From the NCBI RefSeq assembly GCF_963576615.1, contig NC_088708.1, forward strand, positions 27,473,191-27,537,190: a stretch of DNA of 64,000 bases, read 5' to 3'. Every line of letters starts with the position of its first letter. The stretch's first letter is position 1. This DNA comes from Watersipora subatra (taxonomy: Eukaryota > Bryozoa > Gymnolaemata > Cheilostomatida > Watersiporidae). A program made the translations under genes and the position numbers. This document shows, piece after piece, positions 48,101 to 57,100 of the stretch. The notes under the pieces are model-generated. The model saw only the letters and a program-made list of their open reading frames with translations, had not been told where the DNA came from and did no database searches.

Positions 48101-51022
48101 AGTCAGACCACCTCAAACATCAACAACAATCGCAAATGATAGAAAAATACCGATACTTTCTGATAAAATCTACTAAAATTTTGTGTAAGTTCAGGTGTAA
48201 GTTCGAAGGTCATATTCTCCCTTGTTAAGTAAACACTGGAGACTTACTGAGATTATGCACACTGTTGAATGAGTATTGAAATCACTGGTTCAAAAGTTAC
48301 TAACCATCTGGTTAACATGATAAACTAGGCTCAGTTGGGTTGAGCTATTGCTGGATTAACTGGTCATTGTTAGCTTAGGATCATGTATGAAGCAAACTAG
48401 CTGTTGACCCGCGATCATTGAATGACTTTCAGCAATGTGAATTTGTTGGAGATTCAATGCGGTCTTTAATTTGTTGAATATGTTTTGTGATTTAGTAAAC
48501 TTCTTGGAGGATTATAACGCAGGCAACATCGTCCGTTCATATGATTCCATTGTGTCAAAAACATCTAATCCGATGAACGACTCCAGTGATAAGATCTCTG
48601 TGAGGGACCTCAATGTTGTTCAGTTTGAACAAATCGTGTCTAACATGAATAGGAAAAGAGTAAGTTATTCAAAGGTCCACCATTAGAGTTGAGTTATACA
48701 TATTCATTACTAACAACTTGCCTGATGTGTTTATGACCTGCTAGTTGAACTGAAGGTAAACAGTTTTTAAACAAGATAAGCTGTTTTGTTGTTGGTAAAG
48801 CTCATATTTAAAACTAATTATTCTCTAAAAATATATATCTTATACTATAGAATATAAATATTATATACAAAATATATATATTATATATAAAATATATATT
48901 ATACCATAATTGCTTTCTTTTTCTTCTAGAAGCTATAGTCAAGACTTGTTTTAGTTTCCTTTCATTCTCTTTCTTGCTTTCATAGGATGTTGTGGTGCTC
49001 TTCTATTCCAAGTGGTGTATCCATTGTAAAGCTGTTAATCACATATTTCTCTCCGTTATGGAATACTTGACACAGTTTACATCCATCAAATTCTATAGGT
49101 GAGTAAAGTAGTTCATACTCATTCGATAATTAAGCAAAACCGAAGAAGGGGCAATATTATACCTTTGCTACAGACAGTACTGTTTTGGCTATTGAAGCCT
49201 CATCAGTGCAGCTCAGAGCCGGCAAGATCTATCAATAGGGTCACTACTGTATATATCGATAGAGTGACTACCATATCTGTCAATAGAGTGAGTACCATAT
49301 CTATGGATAGAGTGACTACCATATCTATCAATAGAGTGATTAATGTATCTATCGATAGAGCAACTATGGTATTTATTGATAGAAAGACTAGCGTATCTAT
49401 CGATAGGATCGTATCTATCGATAGAGTGATTACCGTATCTATGAATGGAGTGACTACTGTATCTATTGATAGAGTGACTACCATATCTATCGATAAAGGG
49501 ACTACTGTATCTATCGATGGAGTGACTACTGTATTTATCGATGGAGTGACTATTGTATCTATCGATAGAGTGACTACCATAGTTAGAAGAAAATCTGAAG
49601 ATATGTGCAAAGTTCAACTACGACAAAATGGAACAAGTCTTTTTCATTTGTATCATGATAGTATGTAGCTGACATGGTTTATATGAATAACTCTACAGAA
49701 TTTAAGGTTAAGCAATGTTTTGCAAGAAAGCTGGACTCCCAACTCTTTCTATTTTAGTTAATCCTTAATTTTTAGTTTATTCATGTGGAATTGCGATATC
49801 CATTATTTATTACTTTCTAAAATAGATGATCAACTCTGTCATAGCTCCCACAAATATTAGTTCTTGAGAATTAAGCTGCGATGATAAGTAACACCGCAGC
49901 TTTCTAGTTTATGAGAGCTAGAATGCCTACCATGCCATTAGTGTAGCTAACCTGTTATTCAAGCCATTATCATGCTATAGCCAATACAAGCATTGCTATT
50001 GGTTTGCTATCAAAATAACTACATACACCAAGTTGTTGTTTTGCGGTCAGTGTACTGTCACAGGACCTTCTTATATTATTGAACGCTAGGGTAATTCTAT
50101 TTTTGTCAACAGGATACAAGTGATAAACATTGAAAATCTTTTACTTACTGCGAGTTTTTAACACTTACAGTTCATGTCTGAGCCTCAATGGCTATGTACA
50201 ATTCTTGCTAAAATCCAAAACACTATCTCGCAACTTTTGCTTACATTAGCTTCTCAATTACATTCAGTTGTTGTTTGTTGTTCATCAGTAGTTATCCAAC
50301 TGACACTAAAATCTCTTTTGAATTCCATGAACAGCATATTTGCATTGCGCTGCCTGATTTCAATGAAGTGAGCATCCATTCATCGAGTCGATGAAGTCTA
50401 CCTAAATAAGTATGTAATGAACTATGTATTTGCAGGATGGATATTCACTCCAACACACTACCATGGAAATATGCTGTGAATCGGGTACCAGCTATCGCAA
50501 TTTTTCCCTACAGGTTAGATTATAGTCCTTGACATACTAATGAGTAATAGGAACTGTTGATTTATTAAAAGCCTGATGGATTAACTGAACTAACACAGCT
50601 CATTACTAAAGTATGTGATTTGCAGAGGTGATGCAGAGCAAGTGCCTTTAATGAATGATATGGAACAGCTGCTAAGGTACATAGTAAGCCGATGCGGTCT
50701 CAAGCACCTGATAGAGCTGACAATCAGAGGAACATACTCCAGCCTTAGAAGCATGCTGCCCATCATACGGTCTCGTATAATAACACTCGAGAGAAAGCTT
50801 TCAGTAGATAATCCCTTTCTGTACAGTGTTTCAAATGCGCATCAATTAAATGCGATGGTCATAAAAACATTATACAGTACCAGGCATACTTTGCACAATC
50901 TTAGAAAATTGTATTTCACTATATATTGTAGTACAACACATGAAAAAAAGCTCATTTCACCAGTTTCAAAACGGAGATTATACAGGATTATGATGATTTC
51001 ACAGAAATGTAGAATGTTCTAA
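24127..51022 (+). CDS. TXNDC11: Thioredoxin domain-containing protein 11 (TXNDC11/EFP1-like)
   Basis: Fifteen exons: 24127-24476, 24730-24958, 25751-25871, 26568-26674, 28550-28643, 29614-29726, 34202-34270, 34863-34994, 35504-35686, 36048-36182, 46258-46576, 48496-48659, 48986-49098, 50436-50513, 50626-51022. All introns are GT..AG with matching phases, giving 867 residues. TXNDC11 is an ER-membrane thioredoxin-family protein linked to DUOX maturation and EDEM-dependent ER quality control in mammals. The N-terminal part is polar, with one hydrophobic membrane segment at about 82-97 (MLMGVAVCYFFAILV). The first thioredoxin-like domain has a degenerate site, YYASWSLNS (168-176), with no Cys. 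The last has FYSKWCIHC, an intact CxxC at 683/686, and the cis-proline motif RVPAIAIFP (Pro728). The region encoded by exons 9-10 is Cys-rich. The C-terminus (737-867) is basic and shorter than in vertebrates. An upstream coding exon is possible because an acceptor-like TTTTAG ends at 24108. Confidence 0.93.
25225..25612. repeat. Minisatellite, 43-bp unit, in TXNDC11 intron 2
   Basis: About nine copies of a 43-bp unit containing CACTCCTATAATCAAACTTC and CTGTTTGGTTTGTCTTTTAT. The unit is not a multiple of three, and the reading frames through it are by-products of the repeat. Confidence 0.9.
27216..27815. repeat. Minisatellite, 28-bp unit, in TXNDC11 intron 4
   Basis: About 21 contiguous copies of a unit reading GTTAGAGTGTCAGTCTAATA followed by AGGCAGAT or AGGCAGGT. 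Variants (CAG/CGG, AGAT/AGGT/AAGT) are interspersed, as expected from local duplication of blocks. Confidence 0.95.
29862..30192 (+). mobile_element. tRNA-derived SINE-like element, copy 2 (in TXNDC11 intron 6)
   Basis: It starts with AGCTGTGCTACCCGGCGTTG and a CCCGGCG/CCCGGG hairpin. A tRNA-like section follows (GTGGCTGAATTAGTAAAGC, then GAGATCAAATCTTCTGCGG), ending in AAACTTTGAGAAATATATAT. The (TA) tail abuts the 3' end of the Dong-like element at 30193. Confidence 0.7.
30254..33666 (-). pseudogene. Disrupted reverse transcriptase / endonuclease ORF of the Dong-like element
   Basis: Four open pieces of one former ORF can be followed: 33666-33163, 33093-32584, 32559-31345 and 31243-30254. 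The N-terminal piece has the GYMGRMRQLW and KQLVAQRSNIIKR region. The third piece is the RT: AWIDYKKTYDSIP (motif A), RGIYQGDSLSPLLF (motif B) and the catalytic FYMDDVKLYA. The last piece has a Cys/His knuckle, CRLCKDAPETIQHIISGC, and PDIVVVDKENKRATIIDI, matching the P-D...D pattern of restriction-like endonucleases. Breaks: tandem stops after SDSAS (about 33163), a TAG near 32585, a frameshift near 31398 and an in-frame TAA near 31337. The copy cannot make a full protein. It lies antisense in TXNDC11 intron 6. Confidence 0.85.
33610..33697 (-). other. tRNA-like 5' head of the Dong-like element
   Basis: On the minus strand, GGACAGATAGTGCAGTTGG is followed by an A-box-like stretch, and GGTTCAAACCCCAAC is a good B box. 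The spacing is tRNA-like, but the cloverleaf does not continue into a proper acceptor stem. It is either an internal pol III promoter belonging to a tRNA-SINE head fused to the element, or an older SINE that the element inserted next to. Confidence 0.5.
33702..33742. repeat. (TA)n microsatellite
   Basis: Nearly pure TA dinucleotides with one TC interruption, directly beyond the 5' end of the Dong-like element; the probable insertion target. Confidence 0.9.
35349..35366 (+). other. Candidate 18-nt microexon of TXNDC11
   Basis: The sequence ACCGAAATGGATTCGCAG is preceded by TTTTTTATTAG and followed by GTAATT, and its length keeps the phase-0 frame between exons 8 and 9, adding TEMDSQ. Exons 8 and 9 also join correctly without it, so if it is real it is probably optional. 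It falls in a region where family members vary in length. Confidence 0.3.
36915..37697. mobile_element. Diverged terminal-inverted-repeat element
   Basis: Left end GGGTGGTCACATGAGAGCCG then AAACAAACTAAATGACG. The right end, reverse-complemented, is CGTGGTAACACGATGGCCG then AAATGACTTAAG. Similarity over about 35 bp with gaps supports a MITE-like element of about 780 bp. Target duplication unclear. Confidence 0.5.
38304..39060. mobile_element. Fold-back element with long arms, flanked by TTAA
   Basis: Arms of about 270 bp are inverted copies of each other: left starts ACCATAACTGTCACGAACAA, right (complement) ACCAAAACTGCCACGAACAA. Shared internal blocks include AAGCTCCGCCCATAAATA. TTAA occurs immediately outside both ends (38300-38303 and 39061-39064), suggesting a 4-bp TTAA target duplication of piggyBac type. 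No ORF. Confidence 0.8.
39158..40033. mobile_element. TTAA-flanked inverted-repeat element, family 1 copy A
   Basis: Starts AGGTTGATTTGCAACAAAAT and ends with the complement. Arms of about 160 bp include CACCATGTCTTACT and AGCTCTTAAAAGCTCAA, and TTAA flanks both ends. A close copy of 890 bp lies at 45182-46071. Non-autonomous; an open frame of about 90 codons is shared by both copies, but it spans the arm and is probably incidental. Confidence 0.85.
41494..41534. repeat. Perfect 41-bp palindrome
   Basis: CATAGACCTATTAACTATAC is followed by one base and then its exact reverse complement. No other copy of it was noticed in the window. Confidence 0.9.
41846..42003 (+). mobile_element. tRNA-headed SINE-like element
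   Basis: CAGCCTAGTGGTTACATTTC (A-box-like) and GCTAGTTCAAATCCCCAGTG (B-box-like) are spaced about as in a tRNA. The 3' end runs into TATATATAGACTAGTT. The family is not assigned. Confidence 0.55.
45182..46071. mobile_element. TTAA-flanked inverted-repeat element, family 1 copy B
   Basis: Same termini and internal sequence as 39158-40033, differing by scattered substitutions and a short insertion near the right arm. TTAA lies at 45178-45181 and 46072-46075. It ends about 190 bp before TXNDC11 exon 11. Confidence 0.85.
46618..46770 (+). mobile_element. SINE-like element, copy 3 (short)
   Basis: GTAGCTTAATTGGTAAGG and GAGATCAAATCTTCGGCG form the tRNA-like part. It ends AAACTTTGAGATTTATATAC as in copies 1 and 2. 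It starts 42 bp after TXNDC11 exon 11 and lacks the CCCGGCG-hairpin 5' half of the longer copies. Confidence 0.65.
46771..46915. mobile_element. Pogo/Tigger-like terminus or MITE fragment
   Basis: CAGTCAAACTCGGATAACTC follows a TA and resembles the CAGT....CTCG.TAACTCGAA ends of pogo-family elements. The TAACTCGAAC motif recurs twice within 130 bp. No matching right end was found, so this may be a solo or truncated terminus. Confidence 0.45.
47795..48175. mobile_element. Inverted-repeat element, diverged relative of part of 54038-56188
   Basis: The left arm (about 47795-47900) and right arm (about 48040-48165) are inverted copies sharing AACAACAATCGCAAATGATA, the adjoining GAAAAATAC and GGCAGTCAGA. 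A similar but more diverged stretch occurs at 56040-56150. Confidence 0.7.
48820..48905. repeat. A/T low-complexity tract in TXNDC11 intron 12
   Basis: Runs of ATATATA and ATTATATA, not a regular tandem array. Confidence 0.8.
49226..49662. repeat. 24-bp tandem array with fixed right flank, copy A (TXNDC11 intron 13)
   Basis: About 14-15 copies of a unit such as ATCTATCGATAGAGTGACTA plus CCGT, containing the palindrome CTATCGATAG. Beyond the array, the single-copy flank GAAGAAAATCTGAAGATATG and TACGACAAAATGGAAC also follows the similar array at 62085. The unit length is a multiple of three, so long open frames arise on both strands by chance. Confidence 0.9.
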
Positions 51023-51193
51023 ATATAGACGAAGTACCAATTGCATGAAAGATGATTGTTCTCTCTCATTGCAATGTAAAAGCTTTCCAAATCATGCTCG
51101 TTCAAATGCTGTTCTCATATGATAAAGGCAGTATCGGTAATGTCTCACATCTATACTTGGTGAGGCATAGATCAGGAATGGTGATTCGGTTGC
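51023..51193. other. 171-bp gap between convergent TXNDC11 and FKBP1A stops
   Basis: The two stop codons lie 171 bp apart on opposite strands, so the 3' untranslated regions must be very short or overlap. No clear AATAAA signal is seen on either strand here. Confidence 0.6.
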
Positions 51194-54100
51194 TTACTTA
51201 ATAGCAAGAAATTCAACATCAAATGTTAGAGTAGCATTAGGTGGTATGACTCCTGGATAGCCCTGTGGTCCATAACCATAGTCGGGGGTGCATGTGAGTA
51301 TTGCCCTCTCACCAACGCTCATCTACACAAGATATACAAAAAGGCTGTAACAACTTCTAGACGTCTTTCTGTAAAGAGAAAAATGTAACAATCGAGTTTT
51401 GAATAGTAAAACAATCTCACAATAATTGACTTGCCTCTCATAGGTCGACGAAAATACACTAGCCATCGCTTCGGAAAGACTCCCATCGCCATTTTTTATA
51501 TATCGTGGGTTGAGTGCAAAATTGTTGTAACTTCCCTCATGTTCTATATGAAGTTACAACAATTTTGCGCTCAGTCCACGATATATAAAAAATGGCTTAA
51601 ATTTAGGATGGTAAATGAACTTTCACAGCAACACTATGGAAATAATTACTGTCTCAGGCTAATAATGGTTCCTTGTTTAACGCGGTCCTGATACTTCGAA
51701 ATACATGTACATATATAAAAACAGTTTAAATCTACGATGGTAGATGCAACTTTGAAAGCAACGCCATAGAAATAGCTACTGTCTCAGGCTAATAGTAGTT
51801 CCTTGTTTAACGTTGTCCTAATACTTCAAAGGAAATGCATTACCCTACAGGATGAATTTATTCGCCGAGTTAAATTTCGCGAAAATTGTATTTCATGCAT
51901 ATTCGCGGATCAATTTATTCGCGGCTGAAAATTGTCACTCTCTATGAAGAGTTAACTCTATTACGTCTACCAATAGAGTTAACCCTACGCATGTGCTCAT
52001 TGCGTGTTTCGTTTTCTATTTAGCTTACAACTACGAGTGGATCGTGCTAAGCTATAAGTTTTTTGCTGGGTTCAGAGGTTTTTACGAATATTCATAGATT
52101 TGGAGGCCTTTGATGAACCAACAATTTGTAGTAAGTAATGAGTTTTTTCAAAACCATTCACTAAATTAGTTGAATTTTACTTTGGTTCTTCGGTAAAAAG
52201 CAATATTTATTTTTTCCATCCCTACCGCTTCATTATTTGTTTTAGTGTGAGAGAGAGATTTTTCATCATACACGCAAGCACAATGACAGCAAGGGTGGTA
52301 TATGTCATTCTTAGAAGATCACCAATCATTCAGGGAGGTCTGGAAATTGAGGTAGAAGTGACCGCAGCTACTTACTAGGAGAATATATGTTTTAAAAAAT
52401 GGAACAAAAACGCCTTTACGAGCACAAATCTTTGGCCAACCGGCAGAACTTTGCAATAGTAAGCCACGAGGAGATTTCTGATGATAACTTCCTTCCCAGC
52501 CATGTAGTAGCGAGAGAATCGCCTTTAACATCTACCCAGGAGTGACAGCAATATAGAGCTGCTATTACCAAAATAACTAGTCAGAGAGCACCATCACACG
52601 CTAGTATTCACTTATCATGAGTATCAGTTTAATTTTACTGCTGTAGACAACCGCCATATAGACTAAACTGTTTATATTTACTCCATTCATCGTTTGTAAA
52701 AGTTTATTTGTATTTGAAATGTTTTATTTGTACACTCAAGTTTGTAATAAATTATAATATATCTATAGATGAAGTAAAATATATAATTTAATCATGTTTG
52801 CTGCAGCGATATCAAGGAGTTGTTGTCGATGAAGGGGTCTAGGTTGACTGGTTGCTTCTCTGCCAATATTCCTGCCTTGATGAATATTACTACTTTTCTC
52901 TAGTTTTCATAATCGGAGTAGGTTGTTTCATTCTCAATCTGCAGTAAACACAAAAAAGAAAAAAATATTAGTAAGTGTTAAGGAAGTGTAAAAACAATGG
53001 CTGAAGTATTTAATGAAAGCGATCAGTTTTTAAACAAAAGAATTAACTAATGCAGTTAATTATGAAAAAACGTATATGCACTGCAAATCAAATACATACC
53101 ATAATGTCCAGATCAGAATCATAATCGTCCTCAACTTCGGTATTAGAGATTGATGGAGTTGATTTCAATGTAAAAAAAACTAGGAGAGATTTTGCCATGA
53201 TTCAAGCCATGCCGAATAACTTGTGAAAACCTTGAATAATTTTGTAAAGTTTGAGGCAATAAAACTCGAAGCCCGGCGATGATTTTAAAGAAGTTTTGCA
53301 GTTCAGCTACGTTTAGTACTTCTGCCTAGCGGCTATTTTTGCGATGACGCCATTCTGCATATCTTGTGACAACCTTGAATAATTTTGTAAAGAAATGTGA
53401 TGCATTGGCTATGGTATTAGCTCAAAGCCCAGGCAATGATTTTAAAAATGTTTTGGAACTCAACTACGTTTAGTATTTATATTAAAAGCTAGCCTAGCAG
53501 CTAGTTTTTAATTTGATGCAGTAGTTATTCTCCCTTGTGATTGAAAATAGAATTAATTATTCACGGAATTTAATAATTCGCGAAATCGCAAATTTTTATA
53601 ACCAATGAATATTTTCATCCTGTAGGGTATAAAAACCGGTTCGCAAGTTTTGAACCAAAGGTTATGTTTAGCGAGCAAACAGTGCTAAGTGCTAACGAGT
53701 GCTAAGTGCAGCACATGAAAGTTTTGCTTTGCCAAAAAATTGTTTAGACGCTAATATCGACTAGTTCAGCAGTGCAGAAGAAAAGTAGAGGCTAGAAGAT
53801 ATTGCGGAAAGTATTGGACAACTAGAAGATGTTCGTTCCGTCAAAAGCAACAATCAGAACGCAGCTATCCGAGCAAACGATGGAAACATTTTTGTTTTAA
53901 AAACGTTAATTTTTGTTTCAGCATGTAATATAAGTATGGTTCGTTTATACCACTTGTTCATGAATATATTTTTGTACCATTTGATAGATTATTGTTGTAT
54001 AACTTATAAATATGCAGATTTATAGCATGTTAGTTAAAGATGTGGTTGCGTCAAAAAATTCGATTTAATGAAATTAAGACCCATAAAAGGCTAAAACATC

Positions 54101-57100
54101 AGCTACAATTTGATGCCATTTTTGTCTTTGTAGACCAACCCTGTCCAGAGATATATGCGTTTGAATGAGGCCCTCTTTTAAAAAGCTCACGTTCCAGCGG
54201 GTGCTTCTTTCGTGACGTCACAAGCAATATATCTGAAAAGAAACCACGAGCGATAAATATGAAGTCGCTTCCTTAGCCAATCATCACTCGTAAAACGTGT
54301 GTTATCTCAAATTTAGGGATTTTACTCTATTATTAAATCGCATGGACATCGATATTTACTAAATTAATTAACATCGTTACTTTAATGAATTACTCTTTCG
54401 ACCCGTTTTATTGGCGAACAACATACATGTAATTGTAAACTTGCTGTAAAGTTACTGCGAAGGTGACTCCGAGATTTTTTGGCATCAGGTAGTTAAAGTT
54501 CTACGGAGGAAGATCGGAGAATGGAGGTAAATTTATCTTTTACTTTGAGTCTCCTATAGCGTTTCCTGTTGAGTTTACATTCAGATTATATTTCCCTGTT
54601 TGAGGCTAAAAAGTAATTTCCTGCGCGTGCGAGATACGTATGTACAGTGAGTTCTTGACGGCTTCTTTTTAATCTTTAGCATCTAGCTATACAATGGCTT
54701 GGATTGATGAATATACTAAAGGTAATATTTTAGTACTTATTAATACATGTACTAATTAAGAAAATTATAACTTTTTGCTATCACTAATCATCGTTTTATA
54801 TTTTTTATCGGTTCACCTAGCTACATTTGCTTTAAATTTTCTGTGGCAGCTTCATCTAGTAAATTAGATTTACGATTTGACATTAGATGTTCACTTTTCA
54901 TTTGTAGAAAGTGAAGAAAATCGATTGATCAATGCAAATCTTTAATTTCCAGAACCAAAGCTTCAAATCGTTGGCTTGGCGTATTTGTGCCTTTGTTAAA
55001 CGTTTATTCGTTTTTAAAATTACACTCGCAATCTATTTAACTCCCAATTTGAAAGCTTTCAATAGATACGCTTGAGAATGATATATCTATGAATGACATA
55101 TATTTATTGCATTTGTTTTACTGATTACAGTATGTTTATGTCGTCCCACCAGCCGAAGCAGCTTTGTCAGTGTGGAAACTGCCATAAAGGGGAAAGAGAG
55201 ACTTGAATGTGTGCTGCATAAACCATGATGTTTTGTTTGAGTTTGTTGCAGTAGATGAATTTGTCTTATTGTATCAGCTAAAACTATGTGAGTGGCCACA
55301 ACTTGATGAATATTTTTAATAAAAGCTTTATGCCGAGATGAAAATATTTTTGCTTGTAAAAATTATATAATAAAATAATATTGTTGAAGATAATGCAAAA
55401 CATGATTTGCAGAATATTGTAGTGAATTGGATATGGTATATGGATGTCTGCAGAACTGGAGAAAGTGAGTTCAAATTCAGTTTGCAGCAGACTTCTCATC
55501 CTTAAAACTCTATCCCTGTGTATATTCTTTTCAAAGACGCGGCTTGCTTACCAGTTTCTTACGGTAGTAAGAAACTAGTAGTCGGTGTAGGCAATGATAT
55601 ACAGCCCCGCCCCATGGATAGGTGACGGACATAAGGTGGGCGGGACTTATGGGAGGCTGTATATCGTTAGTATGGGTAGCGGCGGAACTTTGCTGATACA
55701 AAGACCTTATTCTACACAGCTAGCTTGACAGAATTACCGTAGACCGGTAGAATTGGTAGTCGGTACCCAAATGTTTACACAACATTTGGAGAAAGTAAGT
55801 AGAACAAATTTTCAATTTTCGTTATTTGATGCCTTTGAAACATTCATAATAATGCATCTGTAACTGGATTTAAAATTTTATTCTAGCCAACATGAGCAAA
55901 TACAAAATAAGATATATGCCAATAGAGCCGCGTAGGACTAGGCTTATCGCAAATAGCCGATGTGAATACGAGAGATAGAGACAGGTTGTATAACGCGTGA
56001 CATCATTTTGGGCAAGTCTGGGCACGTTTTTTGTGGCCTGAGCGTTTTTACCGCGATCAGATTTTTTCGATTTTAATCTTCAAATATCTTGGCAATGAGA
56101 TCGCGTAACACAACAAACAACATATCAACTGATAGAGAAAAAAAATGCTTTCTTTTAAGATCAACTCAAATTTGACGCAACCACATCTTTAATCGCAGCC
56201 TTGCGGCTATTAAAGATCTAATTCCATTCTAAGCTGTGTTAAGATAGCCTTGCAGCTATCTTAACACAGCTTACAATGGATTGATGCTCATGACTCCACT
56301 TCTATTGCACATAAAAAGCTAGTTTTGGCTGCAAACTAGCAAACATATTAATGAGTGCAATGAGCTTTTATTCAACAATGTTAAATATAGATATAAAATA
56401 AAAATATGTCTTCAAATTTAGAATTGCAAGCAATAGATATCAACCGGTAGAGATCTTTCTCGGTTTCTCCATGCACATTTATTAAGAGATCTTTGACAAG
56501 TTAAAAGTAAGTCAGCAAATTTATTGCATTCAAAATGTTTAATATCGGTCCACCGAAAAAAGGGCAAATATAGGCGACATTTGCTTCGCCCTAATACGGC
56601 TAAATTTATCTTCCGACAATTCTGATAAGCCATTTGAAAAATACACCGCCAGCCTCTATTTGAACTCCGCCTCCAATTGATCGCGACCACAGAGGAACGG
56701 TTCAAAAATTAAAGCGCCATGGTATTCAATTAGAGGTTTTACGGTAAGTCCGTTTTCCATTTTCAAGTCTTTAGGTTTTTTTGTTAAAAACTTTGATTGC
56801 AACACCATAGAATTATTAGCTGTCTCAGGCTAATTCTATCATAATAGCATATCAACATAATAAGGAACCCGCTACTATCATGGATGACTCATCATTACTG
56901 CATTGTTTTCTATTGTTCTGAGATTTTTTAGAACAAATATTCATCACAAAAACAAATTCTACAAAAATAGTTAGGGATGCATTGTTTGCAGCGCCAATTT
57001 TTTTGAACATCTTATAATGCTAAAAATGACCGAAGTTTGTTGTTACTTCAATTTTTTGTGCTGCTTTGACAAGACTTATTCAAATATTAAAACAGCAAAA

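Larger units (their letters stand above)
54038..56188. mobile_element. TTAA-flanked element with AGATGTGGTTGCGTC termini (2151 bp)
   Basis: The ends are exact inverted copies over 18 bp, AGATGTGGTTGCGTCAAA, with TTAA at 54034-54037 and 56189-56192. It contains a CRE-like site and a possible small spliced transcript on the plus strand, and one AATGATATACAGCCCC palindrome. No transposase is visible. A diverged relative of its right part lies at 47795-48175. It sits in FKBP1A intron 3. Confidence 0.7.

Noticed and set aside
49099-49668. Long open frame rich in VSIDRVTT-type repeats
   Set aside because: It is produced by the 24-bp tandem array; similar frames exist on the other strand and in the second array at 62023-62454, as expected when the unit is a multiple of three.
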